Of a stretch of DNA of 16,782 nt, positions 1 through 6,767 are shown piece by piece. The position numbers and the translations under genes were made by a program. The notes below the pieces were generated by a model. That model had not been told where the DNA came from. It saw only the letters and a program-made list of their open reading frames with translations, and did not search any database. Source of the DNA: Candidatus Pacearchaeota archaeon (GTDB taxonomy: Archaea; Nanobdellota; Nanobdellia; Pacearchaeales; GW2011-AR1); NCBI GenBank assembly GCA_016186375.1, contig JACPLS010000093.1, forward strand, positions 1 through 16,782, in the 5' to 3' direction. Each line of letters begins with the position of its first letter. The first letter of the stretch is position 1.

Positions 1-513
1 CCAAACAAGCCTTTAAGAGATATAAGAGAAACCGAAGCCCACAGCAAAGTTTTCTTACATATGCTTGAAAAAAAAGATAAAATTACTGATGAATTGATAT
101 TGAATTGGCATAAAAATATCTTCGGAGAAACAAAATCCGATATTGCTGGAAAATACAGAGATTATCTCGTAAGAATAGGTCCATATCTTGCTCCAAATTG
201 GCAGGATCTTAAAAAGATGATGAATGAACTTATTCTATTCATTAATGAAGACGAAAAAATTAATCTTGTTGAATTAGCTGCTAGAGCACATTATAAATTT
301 GAAAAAATCCATCCGTTTGGCGATGGAAATGGTAGAATAGGAAGATTATTAATGAATTTTATTTTATGGCATTCGGGTTATCCTATGCTTATTATAGAAT
401 ACAAAAAAAGGAAATCATATTACAAGGCATTACAGAAAGATGAAGAAGGCTTTATTTCTTATTTCATTAGGAGGTATTTAGCTGTTCACAAGAAGCGATA
501 TGCTCATGAATAA
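1..513 (+). CDS. Fic-domain protein, 5' end outside window
   Basis: Fic/DOC enzymes usually transfer AMP (or another phosphate-containing group) from a nucleotide to a hydroxyl on a target protein. The full Fic signature HPFGDGNGR is encoded at 310-336, with the catalytic His first and the phosphate-binding GNGR last; the helix after it (RLLMNFILWHSGYPM) is also typical. The reading frame is open without a stop from base 1, so the ATG at 61 is internal and the true start lies upstream. Because the N-terminal part is missing, I cannot see whether an inhibitory helix motif ([S/T]xxxE[G/N]) precedes the domain; none is visible in the C-terminal tail. Archaeal Fic proteins are often stand-alone regulators or toxin-like. 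Family call is firm; target is unknown. Confidence 0.9.
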   Translation, partial: PNKPLRDIRETEAHSKVFLHMLEKKDKITDELILNWHKNIFGETKSDIAGKYRDYLVRIGPYLAPNWQDLKKMMNELILFINEDEKINLVELAARAHYKFEKIHPFGDGNGRIGRLLMNFILWHSGYPMLIIEYKKRKSYYKALQKDEEGFISYFIRRYLAVHKKRYAHE

Positions 514-630
514 GATAATAAATGTTTTATTACATCTGAATATTTCGCTTCTTACTTAATAGCACAATAAAACAATGTCAAATACCTGTCAACCTTTTAT
601 ATTTTGTAATTTAAAGAAAATATTGATTTC

Positions 631-1443
631 TTAAGAATGTGCAGATTTCATCTTAAGAACAGTCTCTAAAACGCTAAGATCTGTAAAATGTTTCTGATTA
701 AGAGACCCTCCTTCTACTAATTTCATTCTTTGTTTCTTTGAATACATGTAAGTGAGAGGCATTATGAAAAGTTTGTCACCTGCAGTAGTATAATAAGGTT
801 TGGGATTGTCATATTCTAGAGGAACCTCAAATTGATAATCTTCTTTTTCTTCAATGCTCATTATCCTTTCTTTCTCTCTGCTATGTAAATACAATCGAAT
901 TGGATTTTGCATAGTGCTTTCTGCAACGAATAAATCTTTTGTAATATCAATATAAACAAACATCAAATTCATATTTGGTCGAAGCTGGCCCATAACTGCT
1001 TTTGGAGTTATCGGATAATATATATAATGCTTTGTTTCAGAATGAGAATTGAATTTCCAACTCATTTTTCTTTCAACCAAAAATTTATCTTCTTTTGCAA
1101 ATACTCTACAAAGTTCTTCAAGAGTTTTTTCATTTGCATCTACTGCAAGATCAGTATTTGTATGAATTCTTCCATGATAATTAGTCAATAAAGAAATAGA
1201 GACTGCTCCTGAAACTTTTACGTTGGAAATACTTCTCAATGTTTTTCCAAGAGATTCCATCCAGATTCGTAGTTCGTTTTGTGTTTCTTTGATAGTTTTG
1301 ACCTGTAAATTTCTATATCTCTCTTCCTGCACTCTATAAAATTCTGATAGAGGCCTTCTCTGTCCATCAACAATTGTCCAACGTACATTTTTCCTTATAA
1401 ACGGGCTAGAGCCAGTCCACCATTCATCAAGTGACCAACTCAT
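631..1443 (-). CDS. Nucleotidyltransferase-fold protein with NxD instead of DxD
   Basis: 270 residues. Residues 78-102 (SGAVSISLL...HTNTDLAVD) look like the core of the MNT/AbiEii-type nucleotidyltransferase fold: a Gly-Ala turn, a helix, then the strand with the metal-binding acidic pair. The usual T-D-x-D-L is here T-N-T-D-L, so the first Asp is Asn96 while Asp98 is kept. The C-terminal part (about 225-265, K-K-Q-R-M-K then H-F-T-D-L-S-V-L-E) resembles the helical tail in which such proteins keep a Lys-x-x-D-x-x-D-L segment. The start at 1443 is preceded by a purine-rich GAGAGGGA, and a TATA-like box on the minus strand near 1512-1520 would give a leader of about 45 bases. The gene stands alone, divergent from the small protein at 1620. 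Family placement is by motif reading and moderate; substrate unknown. Confidence 0.5.
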   Translation of the reverse strand: MSWSLDEWWTGSSPFIRKNVRWTIVDGQRRPLSEFYRVQEERYRNLQVKTIKETQNELRIWMESLGKTLRSISNVKVSGAVSISLLTNYHGRIHTNTDLAVDANEKTLEELCRVFAKEDKFLVERKMSWKFNSHSETKHYIYYPITPKAVMGQLRPNMNLMFVYIDITKDLFVAESTMQNPIRLYLHSREKERIMSIEEKEDYQFEVPLEYDNPKPYYTTAGDKLFIMPLTYMYSKKQRMKLVEGGSLNQKHFTDLSVLETVLKMKSAHS

Positions 1444-1555
1444 ATTCCCTCTCTTTCGTTATTAAGGTCTTTCCAGGCCATGTTCTAATTAAGAGTTTCT
1501 TGCTTATAAGCCTTTTTAAATTCACTACTTTAGGATAATTTTTTAAAGAAGAAGG

Positions 1556-1563
1556 TTTATAAG
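1556..1563 (+). promoter_or_regulatory. TATA box for the gene at 1620
   Basis: The box TTTATAAG is centred near 1560. Initiation about 25 bases downstream would fall near 1585, beyond the upstream in-frame ATG at 1578 and before the Shine-Dalgarno site at 1611-1616. A second T/A-rich candidate lies at 1539-1548. Confidence 0.5.
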
Positions 1564-1610
1564 GGAAGGTTTTTATTATGTTTAGAAATCATGTTAATAA
1601 AATCCCACAA

Positions 1611-1616
1611 GGAGGT
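1611..1616 (+). promoter_or_regulatory. Shine-Dalgarno site deciding the 1620 start
   Basis: GGAGGT lies 3 bases before the ATG at 1620, a perfect match to the 16S 3' end. It is among the few clear SD sites in a window of mostly leaderless genes, and it argues for the start at 1620 over the in-frame ATG at 1578. Confidence 0.8.
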
Positions 1617-1619
1617 AAA

Positions 1620-1793
1620 ATGGCAAAACCAAAAATGGAATTCTTTGATGTAAAGACAAAGAATAAGTTCCAAACAGAAGACTATAAAATAGTCGAAAGA
1701 AGCGGGCGATTTTTTGCTGTAGCAAAGTCACCAACCGGAACTCATGAATGCTGGAGAGTAGTGTCGAAAGATGCAGCAGCAAAGCTCAAATAA
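1620..1793 (+). CDS. Small basic conserved-looking protein, 57 aa
   Basis: 57 residues starting MAKPKMEFFDVKTKNKF and ending in a Lys-rich tail. The frame is also open from an ATG at 1578, but the SD site at 1611-1616 and the TATA position favour 1620. The sequence has the look of a compact beta-rich domain (EFFDVKTKNKF, DYKIVERSGRFFAVAKSP, HECWRVVSKDAAAKL) with many basic and aromatic residues and only one Cys, so it is not a zinc ribbon. I believe similar short proteins occur across DPANN archaea, but I cannot name a characterised family. Strong translation signals suggest an abundant protein. A nucleic-acid-binding role is possible from charge alone and is only an inference. A T-rich stretch follows the stop and may act as terminator. 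Confidence 0.75.
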   Translation: MAKPKMEFFDVKTKNKFQTEDYKIVERSGRFFAVAKSPTGTHECWRVVSKDAAAKLK

Positions 1794-1903
1794 CTCTCCT
1801 TATTATATTATTTTTAATTTAAACACATTAATCTTTAATTGTATTTCTAGCAATCTTTAGATTTAATTAATATTTTTATTAACAATCATAGTTCTTCTAC
1901 AAC

Positions 1904-2043
1904 TTAATATTTATCTTCATATACAATTTTCTTCAGTTTATAAATACTAAAAATCTCATTTATTAATTCATTGGGCAATAACCTCTTTCCAATAGAAAAA
2001 ACTCCTTCTCCTCACGCGGTATATCTGTAAAGGTTTTTCCCAT
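1904..2043 (-). pseudogene. Possible frameshifted small gene in the 1794-2095 gap
   Basis: The 302-base gap between 1793 and glyS is AT-rich. On the minus strand a 26-codon frame starts at ATG 2043 (MGKTFTDIPREEKEFF...) and ends at 1963. An overlapping second frame, open from about 2011 to a stop at 1904, reads KRLLPNELINEIFSIYKLKK and then VYEDKY. Joined by one frameshift near 1985 they would make one protein of about 45 residues with normal-looking composition. The palindromic TATA box at 2067-2076 lies 28 bases upstream and could serve this strand as well as glyS. The fragment has no family I recognise, and chance open frames of this size are common in AT-rich DNA, so this is tentative. 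Nothing else is visible in the gap. Confidence 0.25.
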
Positions 2044-2066
2044 TTACCTATCAGAAATTAGAACAA

Positions 2067-2076
2067 TTTAAATATA
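2067..2076 (+). promoter_or_regulatory. TATA box of glyS
   Basis: TTTAAATATA is preceded by the purine-rich GAACAA (BRE-like). Its centre is about 25 bases upstream of the glyS ATG, implying a leaderless transcript. Confidence 0.7.
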
Positions 2077-2095
2077 CTTATTTTTAATTATAAAC

Positions 2096-3577
2096 ATGGC
2101 AAATGAGAAAGATAAAATGCTAACCATTGATGAACTTACTGCTTTTTGTAAAAGAAAAGCATTTGTCTATCCTTCTTCTGAAATATATGGCGGATTAGCG
2201 GGCTTTTGGGATTTCGGACCTATAGGTGCAGAGCTATTTAATAATCTAAAAAATGACTTCTGGAAATACTTTGTTCATCAAAAAGAGAAAGTTGTAGGAA
2301 TAGAGGCCAGTATAATTTCACATCCTAAGACATGGCTCGCATCCGGACACTTGGCAAACTTTGTCGATGTTGCTGTAGTTTGTAAAAAATGCAAACATTC
2401 AACAAAAATAGACAAATCAGAAATTGGAAAAGTCAAATGTGAAAAATGTTCTGGAGATTATGAAAATCTTGGAGAGATAAATTTAATGTTCAAGACAAAT
2501 ATAGGTGCTTTAAACCCAATGGAAGCATATTTAAGAGGAGAAACAGCTCAGGCAATGTTCTTGAATTTTAAATTAATTTGTGAAACTACAAGATTGCAAT
2601 TGCCATTCGGAATATTACAAATAGGGAAAGTCTTTAGAAATGAAATAGCTCCTAGAGATTTTCTATTCAGAAGCAGAGAATTTACAATAGGAGAAATAGA
2701 ATTTTTTATTCACCCTGAAGAAAAAAAATGTTCTTTGCTCGACAAAGAACATCTAAAATTGAAATTAAAATTGTTGGATATGGAGACTCAGGAAAAAAAT
2801 AAAGAAACTTTACAAGATACAACAATTTCAGAAATGCTTAATAAGAAAAAACTTGATGAATGGCATGCATATTGGCTTGCCGAACAGATATCATGGCTAA
2901 AAAATTTAGGTTTATCAAAAAAAATAAAAATAAGAGAACATAAAAAATCTGAATTAAGTCATTATTCTTCAGCTACTTTCGACATTGATTTTGAATTTCC
3001 ATTTGGAAGCAAGGAAATAGCAGGAAATGCAAACAGGGGACAATATGATCTTACACAGCATATTAAAGAATCAAAAACAAATTTAGAAATATTTGATGAA
3101 AAAACCAAAAAAAGAGTAATTCCCAGAGTTATAGAACCAACTTTTGGAATAGAAAGAGTCTTTCTTGCTTTAATCTGTAATTCCTATAATTATGATGAGA
3201 AAAGAAAGAACATTGTTTTAAAACTTCCTGCCTTTCTCGCCCCCATAAAAGCAGCTATACTGCCAATAGTTAAAGATGAAAAAATGATTAAAATAGCCAG
3301 AGAAATTCAAGTTAATCTAAAGAAAGATTGGAATATTTTTTATGACGAATCTGGTAGTATAGGAAGAAGATACAGCAGGCAAGACGAGATTGGAACTCCT
3401 ATCTGTATAGTAATTGATGAACAATCATTAAAAGATGATACAGTTACGCTCCGCGATAGAGATACTACTGAACAAATTAGAATTAAAATTTCAGAAATTT
3501 CGGACATTCTAAAGAAAATTATTAATGGTGAAAGTTTGTTAGAACTTGGAAAAATTATCAAAACTAGAGTGAAATAA
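2096..3577 (+). CDS. glyS: Glycyl-tRNA synthetase, archaeal/eukaryotic type
   Basis: Class II synthetase that charges tRNA-Gly with glycine using ATP, cytoplasmic, expected as an alpha2 dimer. The start region has the typical SSEIYGGLAGFWDFGPIG (27-44). A zinc-knuckle-like insert carries C96/C99 and C115/C118. RGETAQAMF (147-155) and motif 2, FRNEIAPRDFLFRSREF (180-196), are intact, and motif 3 contains GIER (351-354). The C-terminal third is the anticodon-binding domain, ending with the family's SIGRRYSRQDEIGTP segment and TVTLRDRDTTEQIRI. At 493 residues it is shorter than the roughly 550-600 common in archaea, with reduced insertions, which fits a streamlined genome. The ATG follows a TATA box by about 25 bases, and an alternative internal ATG at residue 8 is not needed. 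Confidence 0.97.
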   Translation: MANEKDKMLTIDELTAFCKRKAFVYPSSEIYGGLAGFWDFGPIGAELFNNLKNDFWKYFVHQKEKVVGIEASIISHPKTWLASGHLANFVDVAVVCKKCKHSTKIDKSEIGKVKCEKCSGDYENLGEINLMFKTNIGALNPMEAYLRGETAQAMFLNFKLICETTRLQLPFGILQIGKVFRNEIAPRDFLFRSREFTIGEIEFFIHPEEKKCSLLDKEHLKLKLKLLDMETQEKNKETLQDTTISEMLNKKKLDEWHAYWLAEQISWLKNLGLSKKIKIREHKKSELSHYSSATFDIDFEFPFGSKEIAGNANRGQYDLTQHIKESKTNLEIFDEKTKKRVIPRVIEPTFGIERVFLALICNSYNYDEKRKNIVLKLPAFLAPIKAAILPIVKDEKMIKIAREIQVNLKKDWNIFYDESGSIGRRYSRQDEIGTPICIVIDEQSLKDDTVTLRDRDTTEQIRIKISEISDILKKIINGESLLELGKIIKTRVK

Positions 3578-3593
3578 GTATCTAGGACATAAG

Positions 3594-3602
3594 TTTTAAA
3601 AA
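3594..3602 (+). promoter_or_regulatory. TATA box for the gene at 3624
   Basis: TTTTAAAAA is centred about 26 bases upstream of the ATG at 3624, again implying a leaderless mRNA. Confidence 0.6.
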
Positions 3603-3623
3603 CTCTTTTTTCTTTATTATAAC

Positions 3624-3875
3624 ATGATGAATTCATTTTTTGGGTGGTGGTTTTGGCCATTTGCGGCCGCAGGAATTATAATTGCTATTATAATTGGAGT
3701 CCTATTACTCGCTTTTTGGATCTGGATGATAATAGATTGCGCAAAGCGCAATTTTAAAAATGATATGGAAAAAATTATCTGGATCCTCGTAATAGTCCTT
3801 TTAGGTTGGATAGGCGCTCTTATTTATTATATCGTCATTAGAGCTATAAACCCAAAAGGAATCTCAAAGAAATAA
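3624..3875 (+). CDS. Small two-helix membrane protein, PLDc_N-like
   Basis: 83 residues with two hydrophobic segments (about 12-37 and 48-71) separated by the polar loop DCAKRNFKNDMEK. The pattern W-x-W-M-I-I-D-C, then a charged loop, K-I-I-W-I-L-V-I, L-G-W-I-G-A-L-I-Y-Y matches the phospholipase-D-nuclease N-terminal domain (PLDc_N), a two-helix module found alone or fused to enzymes in bacteria and archaea. On its own it has no known enzymatic function. A start one codon later (3627) is equally possible. The next gene begins 25 bases after the stop with no separate TATA box visible, so the two are probably co-transcribed. Confidence 0.8.
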   Translation: MMNSFFGWWFWPFAAAGIIIAIIIGVLLLAFWIWMIIDCAKRNFKNDMEKIIWILVIVLLGWIGALIYYIVIRAINPKGISKK

Positions 3876-3900
3876 CAAATTTCTAAGAACTAAAACGAAA

Positions 3901-4458
3901 ATGGTGAAATTATCTGAAAAAGAGAATGAAGAAAAACAAGAATTGTTAACAAAAGGAGAAATTAGTATCATGTTAGATACATACGACGATATATTTTCAA
4001 GCTTTGATCCTCGGCCTTATTCTCAAAGAGCCCTTTCTGATGATTTCCTTCTGGAAGCAAAAAAGGCAACTAGGGACAAAGAAGAAGGCCTGGAATTAAG
4101 GTTCATTCTTCCAAGAGACAAGAGGAACTTTGAACATGAAATATTAATCAAAAAAAGATTAAGAGACCATTTCAAAAAACACGTTCTAATACTTGAAAAA
4201 GAAATTAAGGATATAAAGAAAAAGGGATTCCTGATGGCAATTGCTGGAATTGTAATGATAATTCTGGCAACTTATTTCCTATCCTTAAAATCAGATAATT
4301 TCTTGATTCATTTCCTTATTGTAATACTCGAGCCAGCAGGATGGTTTACAGCCTGGACAGGATTAGATGAAATATATTACACCACAAGGTCAAAAAAGCC
4401 AGACTTTGAGTTTTATTCCAAAATGACAAACGCCGATATTCATTTTCTAACATACTGA
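3901..4458 (+). CDS. Conserved unknown membrane protein, 185 aa
   Basis: The N-terminal half is soluble and rich in conserved-looking acidic and aromatic residues: ISIMLDTYDDIFSSFDPRPY (21-40), then SDDFLLEA (46-53) and ELRFILPRDKRNFEHE (65-80). A basic amphipathic stretch (84-108) leads into two membrane segments at about 109-128 and 133-154, followed by a short tail. I have the impression that this N-terminal block recurs in unrelated bacteria and archaea as an uncharacterised family, but I cannot name it. The topology suggests a cytoplasmic domain anchored by a helical hairpin. It probably shares a transcript with the PLDc_N-like gene. No catalytic motif is recognisable. Confidence 0.75.
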   Translation: MVKLSEKENEEKQELLTKGEISIMLDTYDDIFSSFDPRPYSQRALSDDFLLEAKKATRDKEEGLELRFILPRDKRNFEHEILIKKRLRDHFKKHVLILEKEIKDIKKKGFLMAIAGIVMIILATYFLSLKSDNFLIHFLIVILEPAGWFTAWTGLDEIYYTTRSKKPDFEFYSKMTNADIHFLTY

Positions 4459-4568
4459 AGATATTTCAAAATTCAAATTAATGAAAATTATTTTAAAAAG
4501 TTTATATTAATCTAATGAAATGTATTATTAAGATTAAATCAATTTCTATTTTCCTTAAGAATAATTAC

Positions 4569-4577
4569 TTTTAAAAA
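4569..4577 (+). promoter_or_regulatory. TATA box of the ZIP transporter gene
   Basis: TTTTAAAAA is centred at 4573, 26 bases before the ATG at 4599 but only 17 before the ATG at 4590, so it supports the downstream start. A second candidate, GTTTATATTA at 4500-4509, would give a leader of about 70 bases and is less well placed. Confidence 0.5.
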
Positions 4578-4589
4578 CGCCTTTTCCGT

Positions 4590-5348
4590 ATGATTAAAAT
4601 GGCAAGTATCTTATTATATTCGTTAGTGAGTGTTATTCTAGTGAGTCTTATATCTTTTATAGGCCTAGTCACTTTGTCTATAAAAACAGAAAAACTAAAA
4701 TTAGCCCTGATATATCTTATTAGTTTTTCTGCAGGAGCATTGTTGGGAGATGCTTTCATCCATCTTGTCCCAGAAATTATGGAGAATGGAGGTTACACTT
4801 TAAACAGCGCAATTTATATTTTAATAGGAATTCTTATCTTTTTCGGTCTTGAAAAAATAATCCATTGGCAACATTGCCATATGCCAATAAACAAAGAGCA
4901 TATACATCCCTTTGCTTATACAAATTTAGTTGGAGATGCACTTCACAATTTCATAGATGGTCTGATTATTGCAGCCAGCTATATGGCAAGCATCCCAGTC
5001 GGATTAGCTACAACAATAGCAGTAATACTCCACGAAATACCTCAAGAAATAGGAGACTTTGGTGTCTTATTACACGGAGGCTTTACAAAAACTAAAGCCC
5101 TTGCAATGAACTTCCTAACTGCACTTGGAGCGCTTCTCGGTGCACTAGTAGCTTCTTGGTTAGGAGGATTAGTTAGCGAAATACAAAAACTCCTTATCCC
5201 TCTGGCTATTGGAGGATTTATTTATATCGCTGGTAGCGATCTAATTCCAGAACTCCACAAAGAAACTAGAATCGGCAGGTCAATAGGACAAATTATCTCA
5301 ATAATTCTCGGAATAGCAATCATGGCTGTATTATTATTACTAGAATAG
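4590..5348 (+). CDS. ZIP-family divalent metal transporter
   Basis: Integral membrane transporter for Zn2+ or related divalent metals, moving metal into the cytoplasm. Hydrophobic segments run throughout (about 8 expected for ZIP). The two signature metal-site helices are intact: HNFIDGLIIAASY (H116 counting from 4599) and HEIPQEIGDF (H145). The loop before them is His-rich (HWQHCHMP...EHIHP), as in the variable metal-sensing loop of the family. Length, about 250 residues, is normal for prokaryotic GufA/ZupT-like members. Two in-frame ATGs, at 4590 and 4599, are possible; promoter spacing favours 4599 (249 residues). The metal cannot be read from the sequence. No metal-responsive regulator is adjacent. 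Confidence 0.93.
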   Translation: MIKMASILLYSLVSVILVSLISFIGLVTLSIKTEKLKLALIYLISFSAGALLGDAFIHLVPEIMENGGYTLNSAIYILIGILIFFGLEKIIHWQHCHMPINKEHIHPFAYTNLVGDALHNFIDGLIIAASYMASIPVGLATTIAVILHEIPQEIGDFGVLLHGGFTKTKALAMNFLTALGALLGALVASWLGGLVSEIQKLLIPLAIGGFIYIAGSDLIPELHKETRIGRSIGQIISIILGIAIMAVLLLLE

Positions 5349-5412
5349 TTTAAAATGTTATAAGTTATAAAAATAACAATAAAATTATATTATCTCCTCT
5401 AATTATTAAGTT

Positions 5413-5438
5413 GATAGTTTTCATTAATTTAAACTATC
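5413..5438. repeat. Inverted repeat, 8-bp arms
   Basis: GATAGTTT (5413-5420) and AAACTATC (5431-5438) are perfect complements around a 10-base A/T spacer. It lies 65 bases after the ZIP stop and 139 bases before the lipoprotein-like gene. It could be a transcript-end hairpin of the ZIP gene or an operator; AT-richness makes chance possible. Confidence 0.4.
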
Positions 5439-5548
5439 TTTCATCATAGATATCATCTTCAATATTAAATATCTTTATAGAAGAAAATTGATCTCAACAA
5501 TTATCTTTATTCTGTTACAATAAAATCAATATCAAATCGCAATAATTC

Positions 5549-5557
5549 TTATATATT
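5549..5557 (+). promoter_or_regulatory. TATA box for the gene at 5577
   Basis: TTATATATT is centred about 24 bases upstream of the ATG, consistent with a leaderless mRNA. Confidence 0.6.
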
Positions 5558-5576
5558 CAGTCTTCCAGCTAAAAGA

Positions 5577-6035
5577 ATGAGAAAAATAAAATCAATTATA
5601 AGAGATTATCTTTTATCTGCTACACTTACATTGTCAGCCTTAAGCTTTACAAGCTGTTCTCATTTGCCTTTTTCTCACAGAGACCCTATAACATTAATTT
5701 ACGAAGGAGAAATTGATGGTAATAATGTTAGATATTACGAAAAGAGATTTGATAATACAGGATACAGCAGGTTAGATATTCTTGATAAAAAAGGAAAACC
5801 GATGGAAATTATGATTGATGGATTTGAACCTCAAAATAGTGGGGATGAGCAAATTGATTATTATTCTAAACTCAATGATGTTTACACCGAAAATTATGTT
5901 ATTAAAAATAGAAATACAATCAGTGGTAAAGGTCCCTTGTCTATAGAAATTCTAGAACAAAGCAAAGCAAAACTCTCCGAAGCTTCTGCCAAATACCAAT
6001 CTCTGTTGAAGAAAATCAAAGAAAAAATAAGGTAA
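5577..6035 (+). CDS. Small secreted lipoprotein-like protein
   Basis: 152 residues. The start is basic (MRKIKSIIR), followed by a hydrophobic core (about 11-24) and the lipobox-like FTSC with Cys27, so the mature protein would begin at Cys27 and be lipid-anchored outside the cell membrane. Phe at -3 is not the commonest lipobox residue, so plain signal-peptidase cleavage is an alternative. The mature part (YEGEIDGNNVRYYEKRF, YSRLDILDKKGKPMEI) looks like beta hairpins that could form a small barrel or sandwich, and the C-terminus (about 125-152) is a Lys/Glu/Ser-rich helix with coiled-coil character. I recognise no family. It has its own promoter and is followed by tRNA-Ala. Confidence 0.75.
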   Translation: MRKIKSIIRDYLLSATLTLSALSFTSCSHLPFSHRDPITLIYEGEIDGNNVRYYEKRFDNTGYSRLDILDKKGKPMEIMIDGFEPQNSGDEQIDYYSKLNDVYTENYVIKNRNTISGKGPLSIEILEQSKAKLSEASAKYQSLLKKIKEKIR

Positions 6036-6066
6036 GTAATTAATTAAAATAAATCTCAACCATAGA

Positions 6067-6073
6067 TTTATAA
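6067..6073 (+). promoter_or_regulatory. TATA box of tRNA-Ala
   Basis: TTTATAA is centred about 30 bases upstream of the first tRNA base. A second A/T box at 6078-6089 is too close to give a start upstream of the tRNA. Confidence 0.45.
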
Positions 6074-6099
6074 CTTCTTTATATAAAATATTATTGTTT

Positions 6100-6172
6100 G
6101 GGCCTGTGGTAGAATGGTTTCATATGCACCCATGGCATGGGTGAGATCCGAGTTCGATTCTCGGCAGGTCCA
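6100..6172 (+). tRNA. tRNA-Ala (anticodon GGC)
   Basis: Folds as a cloverleaf: acceptor GGGCCTG (6100-6106) with CAGGTCC (6165-6171) and discriminator A at 6172. The anticodon stem CACCC/GGGTG has five pairs around ATGGCAT, giving anticodon GGC at 6134-6136. The T arm is CCGAG-TTCGATT-CTCGG (6148-6164). Pair 3-70 is G-T, the G3:U70 identity element of alanine tRNA, which confirms the assignment. The D arm is weak (G-T, T-A, A-T and a G/A mismatch) and the base before position 22 is C instead of the usual A. CCA is not encoded. There is no intron. The 3' end is duplicated at 6788-6803. Confidence 0.9.
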
Positions 6173-6174
6173 TT
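6159..6174 (+). repeat. Direct repeat copy A: tRNA-Ala 3' end (possible attachment site)
   Basis: TCTCGGCAGGTCCATT covers the end of the T arm, the 3' acceptor strand and two bases beyond. It recurs at 6788-6803 with 15 of 16 bases identical, flanking about 610 bases that hold a single gene. Confidence 0.6.
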
Positions 6175-6225
6175 ATTTTAAAGATTAGATAAATGATAAC
6201 TTGTTTTTTTTACATTGAGCAAATG

Positions 6226-6233
6226 TTTAAATA
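6226..6233 (+). promoter_or_regulatory. TATA box for the gene at 6241/6256
   Basis: TTTAAATA is centred about 26 bases before the ATG at 6256 but only 11-12 before the one at 6241, so transcription should begin close to 6256. Confidence 0.5.
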
Positions 6234-6240
6234 ATCCTTT

Positions 6241-6741
6241 ATGGGCTGTAATTTTATGACAAAAATCAATTGTAGTAAATATGAAATTGTTGGAATGAAT
6301 GGTTCAATACTTGGAAATTGCGGTCGTACATTGACAGTTGGACACTTAAGGAATACTGATAATTATTTCTTGTCTGATCGATATTTTTTCGAAAATGAAG
6401 CGCTGAGGGAAGGACAGGTTTATGGAATCACCGACTTAACGATATTTCAAAAACAAAAAAGACTCATTTTATTTGAAAGACCATTTCCAATGTTGGATAA
6501 TGCGTTGGCACTATATGCTTCAAAATCTTGTTTAAGCTACTATAATCTTATCTTGAATGGAGAACCATTAGGCGATTTTGATGGAACAAAGTTAACTTGG
6601 CAGGAACTTCCAGGAGATAAAAATGTATTTGTTACTTGTGCTCAGACAATCATAGTTGACGCATTACTTGCAAGATTGGGAAAGGGACCAGAATACTATA
6701 AAAATTTAGCTGAAAAACTTAAGTCTCTTGCTAGCAAATAA
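6241..6741 (+). CDS. Orphan protein between the tRNA-Ala repeats
   Basis: The frame opens with ATG at 6241 (166 residues), but promoter spacing favours the ATG at 6256 (161 residues, MTKINCSKYEIVGMNGS). No membrane segment or signal peptide is seen. The N-terminal half is a mix of short beta-like stretches (KYEIVGM, RTLTVGHL, YFLSDRYFF, KRLILFERPF); the C-terminal end is helical (TIIVDALLARL, YYKNLAEKLKSLASK). Four Cys are scattered and do not form a zinc motif. I recognise no family, and it does not resemble a tyrosine recombinase, transposase or phage replication protein. It is the only gene between the tRNA-Ala 3' end and its duplicate, so it is the cargo of any inserted element there. Confidence 0.75.
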   Translation: MGCNFMTKINCSKYEIVGMNGSILGNCGRTLTVGHLRNTDNYFLSDRYFFENEALREGQVYGITDLTIFQKQKRLILFERPFPMLDNALALYASKSCLSYYNLILNGEPLGDFDGTKLTWQELPGDKNVFVTCAQTIIVDALLARLGKGPEYYKNLAEKLKSLASK

Positions 6742-6767
6742 TCATTAATCCATTCTAATTAAAAACC

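Noticed and set aside
4515..4574. 20-codon leader-peptide frame before the ZIP gene.
   Set aside because: It has no SD site, poor promoter spacing and a composition expected from random AT-rich DNA.
4865..5095. Second frame inside the ZIP gene.
   Set aside because: It is a shadow frame; the Ser/Arg/Tyr-rich composition is that of a shifted membrane-protein frame.
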